This document shows, one piece after another, positions 25,165 through 37,774 of a stretch of 64,000 nt of DNA. Under the pieces are notes generated by a model, which was not told the origin of the DNA, ran no database searches, and saw nothing but the letters and a program-made list of their open reading frames with translations. How positions within the stretch are numbered: position 1 is the stretch's first letter; each line of letters starts with the position of its first letter. A program made the position numbers and the translations under genes. Where the stretch lies: contig JAODUO010000056.1 in assembly GCA_025642075.2 (NCBI GenBank), positions 822,501 through 886,500 of the forward strand, written 5' to 3'. The DNA is from Ridgeia piscesae. Its lineage: Eukaryota > Annelida > Polychaeta > Sabellida > Siboglinidae.

Positions 25165-26305
25165 AGTTACAGCTTAACGGAACATGCAACCTTAACGTTC
25201 AGAAGTCCTCAAACCCCCCCCCCAAATCCCACATACCATTCCATATAGTATATTGTCACACCATATTGTTTTTAAATTTTGTGTGAATGCTAAGCACCTT
25301 GAACTATCTTCAAAACGTAAATTTTGATTGACTATGGGCGCTGCTATTGTTGCCTAATTCACGAGGAGTAACGCGAAAGAATGCGTTGATTATGATGTAG
25401 ATTGTCCACTACTCTCAGGAATGCAGACAGTGTATAATGAATAATAATAATAGCGGGTCGACGTGGTTTAAGTTGTTTATATAAATATGCCATTAGCAAA
25501 ATACCCGAGTGTCAGCCATACGTATGCAGAAACAAAGCAGGAGAAGCTAGGTGCTGAGAAACGAAAGAGATTCTTCCAGGTTCAAATGCGAAAAAACGTT
25601 CAGTGAAGCGTGAGTTGGTAAGGGAATGGCTGCACAACATCGACACAGACCACACGGTGGCCACATTAAACTTCAACCGAACGATGACAATGTTACTGTG
25701 AACTGCATGCTTCAAGGTTGATTTGAACACAGATTGTTTTGAATTCACTGAACGACGAACGACGATGACTCTTCAAAGAAGATGTCCACGCTGAATTTGT
25801 GGACCGAAATAAAGCCGGGAGCCGGGTATTGAGCGATCTTTTACTTTTTCACCTAATCATGAAAACGACGTGAAAACGACGTGTTATTACAGTCGCCAAA
25901 CTTCTCCTTATATATCTTATATACATATACACACTATGTTACAAAATAAAATCATTTACATTCCTGTAACGAATACAAGTCATAAAACAAACTCGCGCAA
26001 AACTCGGCGGCAAGCCGGCATGCTCACCTCGGCCAATACGCGTAGTTTAGTGGTAGGCCCTATTGTGTCGCGGTGTCGTTGCGTATAATTTATATAAGAT
26101 GTGTGAGAAGTTTGGCGGCTGGGTGTGGTTGTTTTGTTGGTTAGGTCAGAAAGTAAAACATTGTCGTCCAGGTTCGGCTTGTGTGCATTTCGCGCTTGAG
26201 TGGGTGGAGTTTGTTTTCTTTTCACCGCCCGAGGCGCTGGCGATAGTGTGACGTCACGCCGCCCTAGGTGAAATGCCCAAAAGGTCAGCCTCCATAGAGG
26301 CTCAG
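25165..26305. other. Intergenic, nothing recognised
   Basis: No supported gene on either strand. Confidence 0.4.
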
Positions 26306-26312
26306 TAATTCT

Positions 26313-26338
26313 GTGTGTGTGTGTGTGTGTGTGTGTGC

Positions 26339-26373
<35 letters not shown>

Positions 26374-26375
26374 TG
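26313..26375. repeat. (GT)n / (GTGC)n microsatellite
   Basis: Lies next to the 3' end of the LINE fragment. Confidence 0.95.
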
Positions 26376-26409
26376 ACACTGTTTGTGTGTGACACTGTGT
26401 GTATGTGTA

Positions 26410-27640
26410 TTTTTTTATATATAATAATAACACAAGTTTTATTAGCAACTCAACTGAGTTTGATTGACATTACAATAGGTTACAATTAACTCATCGAAAC
26501 ATCATACAAATACAATAGAAATACATTTGATACCGCAAATCATACCGTATTAATAGCCTTTTTACTGACAGTTATATAAAGCCCACGGTATAAAGGAGTT
26601 ACGGAATCTATTCGTTCTAGTAACTGGTAACGGGTACACATTTTGTTGTCTAATATTATATTCGGTATGTCTTTTGTCAGGCAGCAGATAATTTAATCTG
26701 TGTGTGCCGACTTTAATTTTATCAAAATATTTTTGACAAATGCTGTCCCGTCTTACATTCAACGTATCTAGGTTAACACGTCTAAGTATTTCCGCGTAAG
26801 CCAATCCAGGAAAAATACATTTTAGTGCCCTTTTTTGTATAACTTCAATATTGTCAGACAAATGTTGGGGTAAGTTAGTGTGCCATACAGGACATGCATA
26901 TTCTAGAACTGGTCTCACCACACTAACATATACACTGACCAGATCTTTCTGTGTAATCCCTTCACGCTTTAACTGATATAACATGTACAAGCGTTTACCA
27001 GCCTTTTTCACAATATTATCCACGTGTTTGTTCCATGTCAGATCCTGAGAAATGGTCACACCTAATAGTTTGGCATGGCAAACTTGTACTATATCCCTCC
27101 CATCAATCTTTATATTCGGGATAGTGCTTCTGAAATTGCCATCTTGTGCAAAAGTAATGATTATTTCTTTTAATTTTAATTCATGTCATTCTGTTCTGTC
27201 CATCTAGCAGCAATATATTTCTGTCGCATATTTCAAATAACGTACTGTCATCTACATACTTATATAATGGATCAGTCGTTCTTAAATCATTTATGTAAAC
27301 AAGGAAACATTTAGGTCCAGACAATGTCCCTTGCGGTACTCCCCCATTGGGATGACCAGAATGGGAATATTCATTTCCTATTTTTACTCGTTGAGCTCTG
27401 TCTAATAGAAATGTTGCCATCCATCTTAAAATATGTGCGGGCAACCCATACGACTGTAGCTTATCTAGCAAAAAATTATGATTAATAAGTTCAAACGCTT
27501 TGCTAAAGTCTAGCATTACAAATCTGACATAAGAATTCAATTTATCTGTCGCCGTATACCACATATGAACCAGTTCGACAAGAACGTCTGTTGTGGACGT
27601 TCCGCTAATTCCCCCAAATTGCTTAGCATAAATGTCACAC
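26410..27640 (-). mobile_element. Jockey/CR1-like LINE fragment (reverse transcriptase), broken
   Basis: Two minus-strand frames cover the C-terminal half of a non-LTR ORF2. The upstream part (27181-27672) has LDFSKAFELINH, GVPQGTLSGP and YKYVDDST, which are the RT catalytic motifs including the Asp-Asp pair. The downstream part (26562-27170) has the post-RT thumb region (VSVYVSVVRPVLEYACPVWH, IQKRALKCIF). They are separated by a small deletion and frameshift near 27170-27185. The element is 5' truncated. TGTGACACTGTGT occurs on both sides (26388-26400 and 27641-27653), a candidate target-site duplication. Confidence 0.88.
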
Positions 27641-27669
27641 TGTGACACTGTGTATGAGTGCGTGTCGTG

Positions 27670-28390
27670 CATTACTCCATGTTGTCATGTACCCTCATGC
27701 GTGTATTCCACGAACTGCCCTCGTTAGGACAAATGTAACTGAGGCAGTTCAAATCCACGCACAAATCGTGTTTGCCTCCGACGTAAATGTTACCTGATAC
27801 ATAATTAACAAACAATCCATGCAATAATCATGCCCTACAGTTATAACATTCGAATCACACTTATGGCATGTTTATCCAACTGTTCGCGTTAATGTCTTGG
27901 CTATAATTGAGTAACACGATGACTGTTAGGAAGCCGCGTGTCATATCGGTGTGCATCTTTCCCCGCGAAATTGGCCGACGTTGTAATCATCAGCGTTAAT
28001 TACTCGCTCGCCCAGTAATGATTTTCGTCCATGCCAATCTTCCATTCTTGTCTAACAATAGACACAATACACTGATCGCAGCGGAGTGTTATGCTTCACC
28101 CGTTTGACCCGGTGGGTCTAGTCTGGGCCTTTGGTGAAGGTTATAACGACAAAAACGATTGTAACATGTTTAAAAGACGTGATTAATAGTTCATTGCAGT
28201 GACGTAAGCTGAATGCGCTACAATGGCGACTTCGGTCGGAGCGAATGATCAGAACGGAATCTATCTGTACATGTCTAGGTAGACGTAGCCACACCGCACC
28301 ACGCTGACACACGATGCCCTAAACAGTTTACGTGTCTCGATGTGGGTCCCTTGGCGTACGCAATTGAAATTTTGTAACCTAGGAGCCTAG
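27670..28390. other. Intergenic, nothing recognised
   Basis: No supported feature. Confidence 0.4.
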
Positions 28391-28395
28391 TTACT

Positions 28396-28722
28396 GTCCA
28401 GTCAGTCCTGTGCTACGGTCTTATTTGCTGGGGTGGAAGCTTGTCAGTGAAGAATAGAATGCTGCTCAATCACGTTGTCCGGTCAGCCAACAAAATCATT
28501 GGCATGACGCTCCTAACGGTGGAGGAACTTTACGAATCACGTGTGATCAAGAAGATAACAGACAATTTAAAAGACATTTTTCATCCATTGCACGAGTCTA
28601 ATTCTGTAGCAAAATCTGCCTGCATGTATCTATCTGAAAGAGCACGCACGAACCGACATTGTAATAGTTTTCTGCCAACTTCCACCAGGCTGCTCAACGC
28701 GAGATCGGGGAGGGGGACTTGA
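28396..28722 (+). mobile_element. Rex1/CR1-like LINE C-terminal fragment
   Basis: An open plus-strand frame reading SVLCYGLICWGGSLSVKN, ANKIIGMTL and ARTNRHCNSFLPTSTRLLN follows the typical C terminus of Rex1-type RT proteins (TAWYG..., ASKIIG..., RxxRARTNRYxNSFxPxAIRLLN). Only the last ~108 residues remain, with an intact stop. Confidence 0.8.
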
Positions 28723-28779
28723 TCGGGGAGGAGGAGGGGATACAGTGGGGACACGAGCACTACTACTAGTATTAACACT

Positions 28780-29865
28780 GCTATATAACAAAAACTAATA
28801 TCGTTGTGCTGCGTGAACGTCTACCACGTGAGCTTCCCATTTGGGACGATTAATGGTTATTGTAACGTATTGTAGCTGCGCCAACAATCTAGAATCAACC
28901 ACCTATTACAAATAATTTGTTTGAGATTATACCCACCTTTCGTAAAAACTTAAAAACACATTAATTTCTTTGAAATTGCCACCATAATATTATATTTTCG
29001 GCGGTTCCATGCTCCAGTGACGACTTTTGCCTGTCCCCGTTTATGATTACCCCAAATGATTTAATTGTATTTGTTGCGCCTCTGAGCTTGAATATTCAAT
29101 GATATAGGCATAATAGAAGTGTTACAATTACTTACACGATATTGACAAGACAACGAAACCTGGCCAGAGCAGAACAGAGCACGGGATACGTGGGAATCCT
29201 TTGAAGGCAGCAGCGATAATGTCCAGGTTTTAACCACAGCGACGTCACAAACTTCGCTTTAACTATTTAACAATCGTTTGACCCCGTTACAAAATAACTG
29301 TTTTAGATTAATATCTTTGGTTTTTAGTTTCATTTGTCATGACATGATAGACACTTCATCGATTGGTGAAAATGGCTCAGTGGGTTAAACCTGGACATTT
29401 AAAAATCAATGAAGCGAAATGATTGCTAGTTGGTGTCTGTCACCAGCATTGATCATACGCGTAATCTTAAAAACCTAGAATAGATACTTTTATTACAATC
29501 ACCATAAACCGGAGTTTATCAAGTTGAACGTAGTGGTATAAGTATGAAGTCAAATGTGTATGATACTACACAGGAAATCACGCAAATGTGTGTCTGCTTC
29601 TGCTTTAGTCCGGAAATTGCAACAATCACAATGACGTCATTAATTGGCGACGTTTACGTCAACAAAAACTAACACATCTATTCGTTTAAGAACTGATCCT
29701 GTAAGAACAGCGACCGCGGGAAGTATGGCAACAAATTAATGCATATTAACTAGTTGGTCTATCTTTACTGGTGATTTTTAATTATACATCGCGCGAACAA
29801 TATACTCGCATTACGTGCACACACAAATAACAAACATGTTTGGTATTACCCGGAAATCGGGGTTT
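28780..29865. other. Intergenic, nothing recognised
   Basis: No supported feature. Confidence 0.4.
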
Positions 29866-29873
29866 TCATGTAA

Positions 29874-29944
<71 letters not shown>

Positions 29945-29945
29945 T

Positions 29946-30038
<93 letters not shown>

Positions 30039-30039
30039 T
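29874..30039. repeat. (GTAA)n microsatellite
   Basis: About 41 units with one interruption near 29944. Confidence 0.98.
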
Positions 30040-30375
30040 TGTAACGCCTACATCCTTGAAAAATATATCTACTGAACGCTGGCACATGAAGTATAACACA
30101 ATGTAAGCCCTGTAGGACGTGTCGACTTTATTATCGCGTCATGCTCGACGTGCTGTTGTTGCTCTCAGAGAGCCCACACATACATAGGTGGCAGCACCTT
30201 AGAATATATTACGCCCGTCCCCCATAACGAGAAATGTAACTTTAACAAAGTCTCCGAACTGTTCATACAATAAACATCCAGTCTCCGAATTACACCTGCA
30301 ACAAACGCTCAATATGTTCGGGTACGTGTCGATTTTGTGGTTCTTCGTCAAGAAGGGCGATGTCACTTTTACTCT

Positions 30376-30905
30376 GTCTCGCCGTGGGGATGGTGACTCT
30401 TGCGGTCCTGCCATCGCTGTCTCGCCGATGTGACTCTTGCGGTCCTGCCATCGCTGTCTCGCCGATGTGACTCTTGCGGTCCTGCCATCGCTGTCTCGCC
30501 GAGGTAACTCTGGCGGTCCTGCCATCGCTGTCTCGCCGAGGTGACTCTGGCGGTCCTGCCATCGCTGTCTCGCCGAGGTGACTCTTGCGGTCCTGCCATC
30601 GCTGTCTCGCCGATGTGACTCTTGCGGTCCTGCCATCGCTGTCTCGCCGAGGTGACTCTGGCGGTCCTGCCATCGCTGTCTCGCCGAGGTGACTCTGGCG
30701 GTCCTGCCATCGCTGTCTCGCCGAGGTGACTCTGGCGGTCCTGCCATCGCTGTCTCGCCGAGGTGACTCTGGCGGTCCTGCCATCGCTGTCTCGCCGAGG
30801 TGACTCTGGCGGTTCTGCCATCGCTGTCTCGCCGAGGTGACTCTGGCGGTCCTGCCATCGCTGTCTCGCCGATGTAACACTGGCGGTCCTGCCATCGCTG
30901 TCTAT
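30376..30905. repeat. 37-bp minisatellite, open in all three minus frames
   Basis: About 14 copies of a 37-bp unit (gcggtcctgccatcgctgtc, tcgccgaggtgactctg). 37 is not a multiple of three and the unit has no stop in any minus frame, so three long overlapping frames of 150-237 codons appear, each cycling through the same 37-residue pattern. Units differ by a few point variants (tctggcgg versus tcttgcgg; gaggtgac versus gatgtgac). Confidence 0.95.
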
Positions 30906-30909
30906 TCCT

Positions 30910-31635
30910 CACTGTCGCCGCAGTGGTAGTTCGTGAAACATTGACGTGATTCGTGTTACACGCAATCCTTGTTGACGACGCGTCGTCACCGTGTGGCTCT
31001 TTCTGCTAGTGTCGACCAAAGACACGATGGAGACAGTTTCCCTGTGTTTCGCTGCCTCGGGAGCTTTACGTCGCCAGCGTCGATCGATGACGTTGTTGCT
31101 CTTGGCTTTCTGTCTCCCATTTTTGGTCACGACTCCGCCATCAGATTGCGGTCCTTCTACAACCTCCGACAACTTCGTACGCGGAGCTTGGCTACACATT
31201 GGCCTGTGTGGTTGGAACAGAAAGAGGCGTATTGCGATGTGATCGAGGCATTGTTGCAACCCAGTGCGCCGTGCTAGCCCCTTGTTGCTAGTGACCTTCA
31301 AAGGTTTAATCAGTGGCTAGTTGAAACACACTCTCTGCGCGTTGGCCGGAGACAGGTTACGTTGCGATGGTGGACCCTGCACCATCGCAGACAATGTCCA
31401 CATGTTCTCATTAAACGGTGGCCCGTTGTAAGCCTTCGCCACTTCCGAGAAACTGAACAGATCGAATACCTTGTCCACCACTGTATCTGGGGAAGTATTC
31501 TTCATCACTTCTACCTCAGGTCTCAGGTCGTTTCCTCCAAACCGCCTAAACTTGGGCTAACGCAGGTGTTCTCTAGAATTAGTGAGTCCACTACAGATTA
31601 CACATTTACCCCCTGTGTGGGATCTTTTACTTCCC
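30910..31635. other. Unassigned DNA with several medium-length frames
   Basis: GC is close to 50% and frames of 60-130 codons occur on both strands, but no family is recognised. It could be an old transposon. Confidence 0.3.
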
Positions 31636-31639
31636 CTGG

Positions 31640-31808
31640 CATAGACACCAGATAGAAGGGACCACCGGCTTGTAGTGTATCTTCCGAAAGACACAGGCAA
31701 TGTGAGGTGAACGAAATTGCCTAAGTTTCGAAACGGCGGTAGGTGGGATTGAACCACCGTCCCTCGATTGACAGTCCGGCGCTCTACCGCGCGACCACCG
31801 CTCCCCAC
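31640..31808 (-). mobile_element. tRNA-derived SINE (copy 2)
   Basis: On the minus strand an A-box region (TGGTCGCGCGGTAGAGCGCC, near 31783-31800) and a B box (GGTTCAATCCC) lie within a perfect T-arm stem GGTGG/CCACC. They are followed by the shared body (cgaaacttaggcaatttcgt). The anticodon stem is mispaired, so this is not a functional tRNA. Confidence 0.75.
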
Positions 31809-31809
31809 A

Positions 31810-32885
31810 TACCAAAGGGTATCTTGCGAATTCGTCAACATGAAAAGCAGATATTCTCTTGTAGGCTACTGCCCAGATAAATCATGCTGACTTATAGCCA
31901 TGGTCTTCTGGGTAGCGGCGATATGGAAGGCGGATCTCTCTCGACGAGTGGTTTTCGCTTGACAGGAAATGGTACATTTCATTTCACCACATCATCCGCT
32001 GCAAGTAACCTGCCACAGTCACACATGGGAAGCGCATCTTGGTACGAAGGACAATCTTCGTCCTACAGATACTCTGGTGTGCCTCATGCGCCAGCTCCGG
32101 TATACGATGTCGAAAGGTAGTTTGTTATGCTTTTATCATGGTCCAAGCTTCGCACCCATATTACAGTACACACCCTACTGTTCGGTTGAGAAACTTCCCA
32201 ACATCTTCACAGGTATAGCTCACTGCCAGCGCAGAATCCGCAGGTCCAGCAAATGCGCCCAACATCTGCACTGCAGTCGGGGTTAATTAATTTCATTTGA
32301 AAAAACACACATTGTCAATGTCATTATCACCATGGCGCCCTCTTGTGGAAAGCGGTGTACCACTCAGTTCTCCCTCAAAGGAAAATGGCCTTCTAGAAAA
32401 GCATAGCTTATCAGATACATGTAACACAAGAAAGTAACCCATAAACAATAGTCGCACGTTGTGTTTTCTTAACAACATCGAAAACTGGTTGAACAGAAGC
32501 CAATGATCCGAGGAAATGAATGCACGTTCAACGTCAGTGCACTTACATAAATACATTACTGTCAAGTTATTGCGTGAATAGTAACTAAGCGTCGTCCAGC
32601 AATGCACAAGAAACCAAACGGCGTAACTAAATAACTCTTAAATGACTATCATTCTATTTCCCGAACTACAACGTCGATTGGTAGATCAGGACCAATTATC
32701 AAATGACGCGACTGAACTCACAGAAAGTGCCAGCGGAAACCTTGTGGTAGGTGTACCTACAGTCAGTCCGGAGTCAAATTACTTTTTAGATATGCTTATT
32801 TATTAGTTTTATGAGTCTGTTTATAAGACACATTGATGATGTATAGATCATTTTAATCACATGTTTAAGTAATTATTATAATTTA
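31810..32885. other. Intergenic, no confident gene
   Basis: A frame at 31884-32120 has a Ser/Gly/Tyr-rich translation but no recognised family. Confidence 0.35.
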
Positions 32886-32889
32886 TATC

Positions 32890-32975
32890 TACTACATATA
32901 CATGTCAAGCGCCTTGGATAGATATAACTAGATTTGCATGGTGCTATATAAGCTTATTTATTGTTTATTTATCAC
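32890..32975 (+). mobile_element. LINE-type 3' tail
   Basis: The pattern agcgccttgga ... tggtgctatataagctta then TTTATT repeats matches the 3'-UTR end (GCGCC...GGCGCTATA...) of CR1/L2-type elements, also seen at 58325-58385. Confidence 0.55.
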
Positions 32976-33870
32976 CACATAAATACATACATTCGATGCG
33001 CGTACAGTTAGTATCACCTTAAGTCCGCTTACCCGTGGAACAACGTGATGCTATATGTATCCACTGGAGCGAATAAGCGAGAAGCGATTCGGCTCGCGGA
33101 CTGACAGAACCGTCGACTTGTGAGACGAATGCGAGAAGTGACGTTCCGACGCTGTCCGGCCTCTATATTTATGAGCGCATCCTTCCAAATTACTCCACCG
33201 CAATCTGTGGCGGAAATGTCTCATGGACACCAAGCTCACGCAGACACGATTATTGATTGTCCTAATGAGTCGACGAGACGACCTCCGGCCTGTGTTAGCG
33301 GCCGCTTCGTTTCGTAACAGAAACACGGCGTATGATGGGGGATCATTATATGAGCAATCTTACAGCAAACAAGACACGTCTATTACCAGACGTACTGCTA
33401 TGATTTGAGATCATTATTTCCACTTTGAGGTCTACATTACACTGTGATATCGTATTATTAATCAAGCACATGGTAAGAGGATGCTTTTATTTCCATGATT
33501 GGATTCGTTCCCGAAACGGTCTTAATCCCACCAGGAGACAAACGGTGGTGTTCATTTTCACAAAATCAATGTTGAGCACTCATCTTTCTATACAGAAAAG
33601 CTAGTAAGCTAAAAAAAACAGTAAGTGACTATTTGTTGGTATTTGCCAAGATCTTTGTCAGTCGGTTTTGGAGATGTAGCTTGAGACAATGTGGTGGCCG
33701 GCTGTAGGCTAATATTACGTAGGGGTATGAGTTGGTGTCTCTTTAATAATGTGTCGTTTCTCTCTTATTTTTTAAGTTTAACGCCTTCTGTGAATGATTT
33801 TGCTGAACTGCCAGCTACATTGGTTAATGAACCTGGTTATCATATCGGTATTCATTCTAAACGAGTTGGG
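32976..33870. other. Intergenic, nothing recognised
   Basis: No supported feature. Confidence 0.4.
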
Positions 33871-33874
33871 TTTG

Positions 33875-33878
<4 letters not shown>

Positions 33879-33930
<52 letters not shown>
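33879..33930. repeat. (TA)n microsatellite
   Basis: About 26 TA units. Confidence 0.95.
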
Positions 33931-33932
<2 letters not shown>

Positions 33933-33934
33933 CA

Positions 33935-34650
33935 TATATTAAGATTTTGGTTATCGGATGGACCCTCCAATGCAAAATCCTGGCTACGCCACCGATAACA
34001 TAGAAATTAGTCTTTAGACTGGTTTATGAGGTCATTGATCGTGGTTGGCAGGTGGTCGGTTATTAAATTGCAACTAAATCATCATTATTATTAAATAATC
34101 TCCACTGACGATCAATAGATGTGTCATGCTTTTAGGCACACTGTAGAACTAGATGTATGCAGCAAAGTTGTTCTCACTTTTGGGACCTCCTGTACATATC
34201 CCATCCTGGGTATGCAGATAATGGTGTCAACGCAGCATGGTTGCCTTCACTTAATTCGTAATTGACCACTGCATCATATGATACCAGATTTGTTGGAGTG
34301 CGATCCCAACATATTATAATATAAATCATTTAAGACATTGATAACTTTCTGTTGTTGAACAGAATACATAGGAGAATGGCTGATACTGAATTAGTATCAC
34401 AACGTCAGGAACTGCTGGCAGAAGGTCCGCGCCGAATCAGTTAAACACTGGCATGCACCGCCCCGCTCCACCATGTGGGCCATTTTATCTGCAAGACATT
34501 TGGCTCAAAACAGACAAGTTCAATCCCTTGTAAAGCATTTTAAAACAATTTTCTAAAAAATAAATAATAAATAATATGGAGTGTTCATAACAGCTGGACT
34601 GTGTCTGTCAAAATTAAACATGGATACAACTTAACACTTAGGGTGACCCC
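33935..34650. other. Intergenic, nothing recognised
   Basis: No supported feature. Confidence 0.4.
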
Positions 34651-34652
34651 TA

Positions 34653-37560
34653 ATCATCATCATCATCATTGTGCAACCATAGTGCTCCGTGGCTGAGCGA
34701 AGGTTTCAGCATGCTGCTTCCACATCTGCCTATCTTGCGCTATACTCTGCCAAATGGTACCCTTCCAGTAGTCATCTAGTTCGTCTCTCTACCGCCTCGC
34801 CCGCCTTCCTCTAGGTCGGTTCCTTTCGTAGGGCTTCCAGGTGGTGATACGCAGTGTCCATCGGTTATCTTGTATCCTGCTGGCGTGCGCTGCCCACGTC
34901 CACTTCCATCTTCTGACTTGTTCAATCATGTCTGTGACATGTGTCTTTTCTCTTACCCATATGTTTGTTTTCCTGCCGCGGAATATGATGTGTAACATAC
35001 TCCTTTCCATCTTTGTTTGTGCGGCTGCTAGCTTGGGTGGTGAGTGCCTATGTTTCCGCGCCGTATGTCATTGTAGGAAGAACGCAAGAATTGCAGACTT
35101 GCCTCTTCAAGCACATCCCAATGTCACCCTTGAAGATGTCGCGGTGCTTGGCAAATGCTGTCCACCCGGCCGTGATTCTTTTTTGAATTTCTGTCTTGTC
35201 TTTGTCTCTGACGTTGTATCTCTGTCCCAGGTAGATGTAGCTTTCAACTTTCTCCATCTAGGTGTTGTTGACATATATTGGTGTGTTGTTTTCCATCAAC
35301 AACTTTGTCTACGACTTAATCATCTTCAGACCCCGATTTTCACTTTCATCAGCTAATTCCTGTAGTATCTGTTGTAGTTCATGTGATGTATTAGCTCATA
35401 TATGAGCATGTCGTCGGCGAAACGAAGATGACTAAGATATTTGCCGTCTATCTTCAAGCCTCTGGTTTCCCAAGTCAGCCGTCGGAATATGCTTTCGAGT
35501 GCTACCGTAATAAGTGATATGGTGTCTCCCTGTCGTACTCCTGTCCTGGTGTTGATAGTGTTGCTTTCTTTGTATAGGTGGACTGTCATCGAGCTGTTGG
35601 TGTAGATTTCCTTCAGGAATTCGATGTACACATCTTTTACCCCTATTCTTGATGCGAGGTCAGTACTGCTTGAGTTTGCACTGAGTCGAAGGCTTTCTCG
35701 TACTCGACGAATGCGATACAAAGTGTGATGTTATATTCTTTGCACTTCTCCTTCAGTTGGTTTACGACGTGGATGTGGTCTGTCGTTGAGTATCCGCTTC
35801 TGAATCCAGCTTGCTCTCATTATGGTTTTTGTCGAGTGTCTCCTCTAGCCTTTTCGTGAGTACTTTCGTGAGTACTTTATAGACGTTTGATAGTAGATAT
35901 ATCGGTATGTAATTCTTGAAGTCTTTCTTATTTCCCTTCTTGAATATTATCGTCTTAGCGTTCTTTCACGCTGTGGGTATTCGCTTTTCTGACAAGCATT
36001 TAGTGTACATCTTAGCAAGTGTCTTCGAGATGGTATCTTCTCCTGCTTTCAATGTATCGATGTTTATATGGTCATTGCCTGTCGCCGTCCCATTCTTCAT
36101 ATCGCGTAGTGCTGCTTCCACCTCCCATGGTATTATCTGTGGTACATCTCTCAGGTCTCCCATCAATATCGTGGTACATCTTTTTGGTCAGTGTGGATTA
36201 TGGCACTCTATTCCCTGTCGTATAGCTCGGCGTAGAATATTCCTCTATCCGTTCTATGATCTTATCTTGGTCATGAATTTCTCTACCCTGCTCGTCTATG
36301 AGTGTGATAAGTCTATCTTGGCCTAGCTTCTGCGTTCTTCGGATATTCTTCAGGCTCTTTGATGTCATGATCGTTTCTCATATGATCTCTTAGTTGTATT
36401 TCCTGATGTTCTCTCTTGCTTTCTTTTTGATGGTCTTGCATATTTCTACGTACTCTGTTCGTGGTTTGTCGTCGCCGTTTTCCACCATTTCTCGTCGTTT
36501 CATCAGGGCTCGTGTTGGTGACGATATCTTCGATTTCTGTGGCATGTTGACTGCCTTGGCTACTTTTGACGCGCTTTGTTGGATCGTGTTTGTGGTGGTT
36601 TCACTCATGGTGTCAATATCGTCTAGTTCTAGTAGTGTTTCGTATCGGTTTCTCAATTCGAGTTGGAATTCGATCTTCTTTGATCCAATTTGTGTGGCAT
36701 CTACTATTTATGGTCATCATTTCTTTCCTTTCCACCTCTACGACCAATTTGATACTGCTCATAGCCATTCTGTGGTCACTTACAATGTTGACTTGGTTGA
36801 TGACTGTTACGTTTGTGACCATGTCTGTTAGGATGTAGTTAATTTCGGCATTCGTTACACTGTTTAGGCTGCTTCCCTGCTTTCTTCTGAAGCATGGTAT
36901 TCATGACTTTGTACTTTCTTGATGTTACCCATTCTACCAAGGTGTCGCCTCTTTCGTTTCTCAATTCGAGCCCTAATTTGCCTGTTGCCGTTTTCTTATT
37001 TGAGCATTGATGTCTCCCATCATTATCGCGCAGTGGTTTGGTTTCACTAAAGTGTCATCGACGTCGCTATTTATGACTTCTTCTGAGTTTATGACGTTGT
37101 TGGTGCATATATTTGCACTATCTTTAGTTTGTAGCGCTATGTTATGCACAGAACAAGTTCTGCTACTCTGGGGGTGATGCTGTTTACCCTCACTATGTGG
37201 TCTTTCCGTTTCCTGTTCATGAGAAAGCCTACTCCTGCTTGGCCGTTGTTTGCCTTAGAATGGTATAGTAGGTGGCCGCTTTGTAAGGTTGTGAAACATT
37301 CCTCTCGTCTTCTCACTTCTCCAATCCCGAATACATCCCATATCAACCTGATTTCCCGAAGTTCTTCTTCGAGTTCTTGTATGTGTCCATCCCTTAGTAG
37401 AGTTCTGACGTTGTAGGTCGCTATCGTTAGTCTATTTACCATCTTTCGGCGGCTTATTTTCACCCAGATATTCTCAGCACCCCCTGCACGTAGTCCTAGT
37501 GGACCAGAGCCGCCTCCTTGGTCATGGACTCTTTCCGTGCCGGGACTGGGGGCCATGGCT
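34653..37560 (-). mobile_element. RTE-clade LINE, near full length but decayed
   Basis: Reading down the minus strand: an AP-endonuclease-like domain (TIATYNVRTLLRDGHIQELE, FGIGEVRR; 37440-37140); degenerate linker frames; the RT start (PWEVEAALRDMKNGTATGND; 36120 down); KGNKKDFKNY; GVRQGDTIS and LRFADDMLIY (about 35560-35400, the RT Asp-Asp box); VESYIYLGQRYN and PTMTYGAET (35250-35050); and the C terminus RWKWTWAAHASRIQDNRW, DDYWKGTIWQSIAQDR (35010-34700). It ends in a short ATG/GAT trinucleotide run at 34653-34670, typical of RTE 3' ends. Stops and frameshifts break the ORF in several places, so it is not autonomous. Confidence 0.9.
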
Positions 37561-37599
37561 TTGTAGCATGCTGGTGTTGTTGGTTTACTCTTCCATGCT

Positions 37600-37768
37600 G
37601 GCCGGTGCGGGTTGCAATGGGCAGGCGATATAGGGTAACGAAATTGCCCATGTTTCGACACGGTGGCTGTATCAGTACCGAACCACCGACCTGTCGGCAC
37701 TGGGTTTCAAACCCCGGTCACTCTGGTCGGGGTTCCAGCACTCTAACCACTCGGCCACCGCGCAAGTT
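37600..37768 (-). mobile_element. tRNA-derived SINE (copy 3) at the 5' end of the RTE element
   Basis: The minus strand reads GGTGGCCGAGTGGTTAGAGT (A box region), then CGGGGTTTGAAACCC (B box), then the shared body (tcgaaacatgggcaatttcg). The head looks Ser/Leu-tRNA-like rather than identical to that of copy 2. It lies immediately upstream of the RTE 5' region in the same orientation. Confidence 0.72.
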
Positions 37769-37774
37769 TGCTGT

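Noticed and set aside
28224..28278. Short plus-strand ORF starting MATSVGANDQNG
   Set aside because: 17 codons with no donor or family; ATGGCG context alone is not enough.
30199..30912. 237-codon repeat protein
   Set aside because: A 37-bp minisatellite open in all three frames. No start context or flanking coding signal; kept only as a finding.
31730..31806. Functional tRNA gene on the minus strand
   Set aside because: The A and B boxes and T-arm are good, but the anticodon stem does not pair and a SINE body follows.
31884..32286. Two Ser/Tyr-rich plus frames
   Set aside because: No recognised domain and no splice or promoter support. Could be an old transposon.
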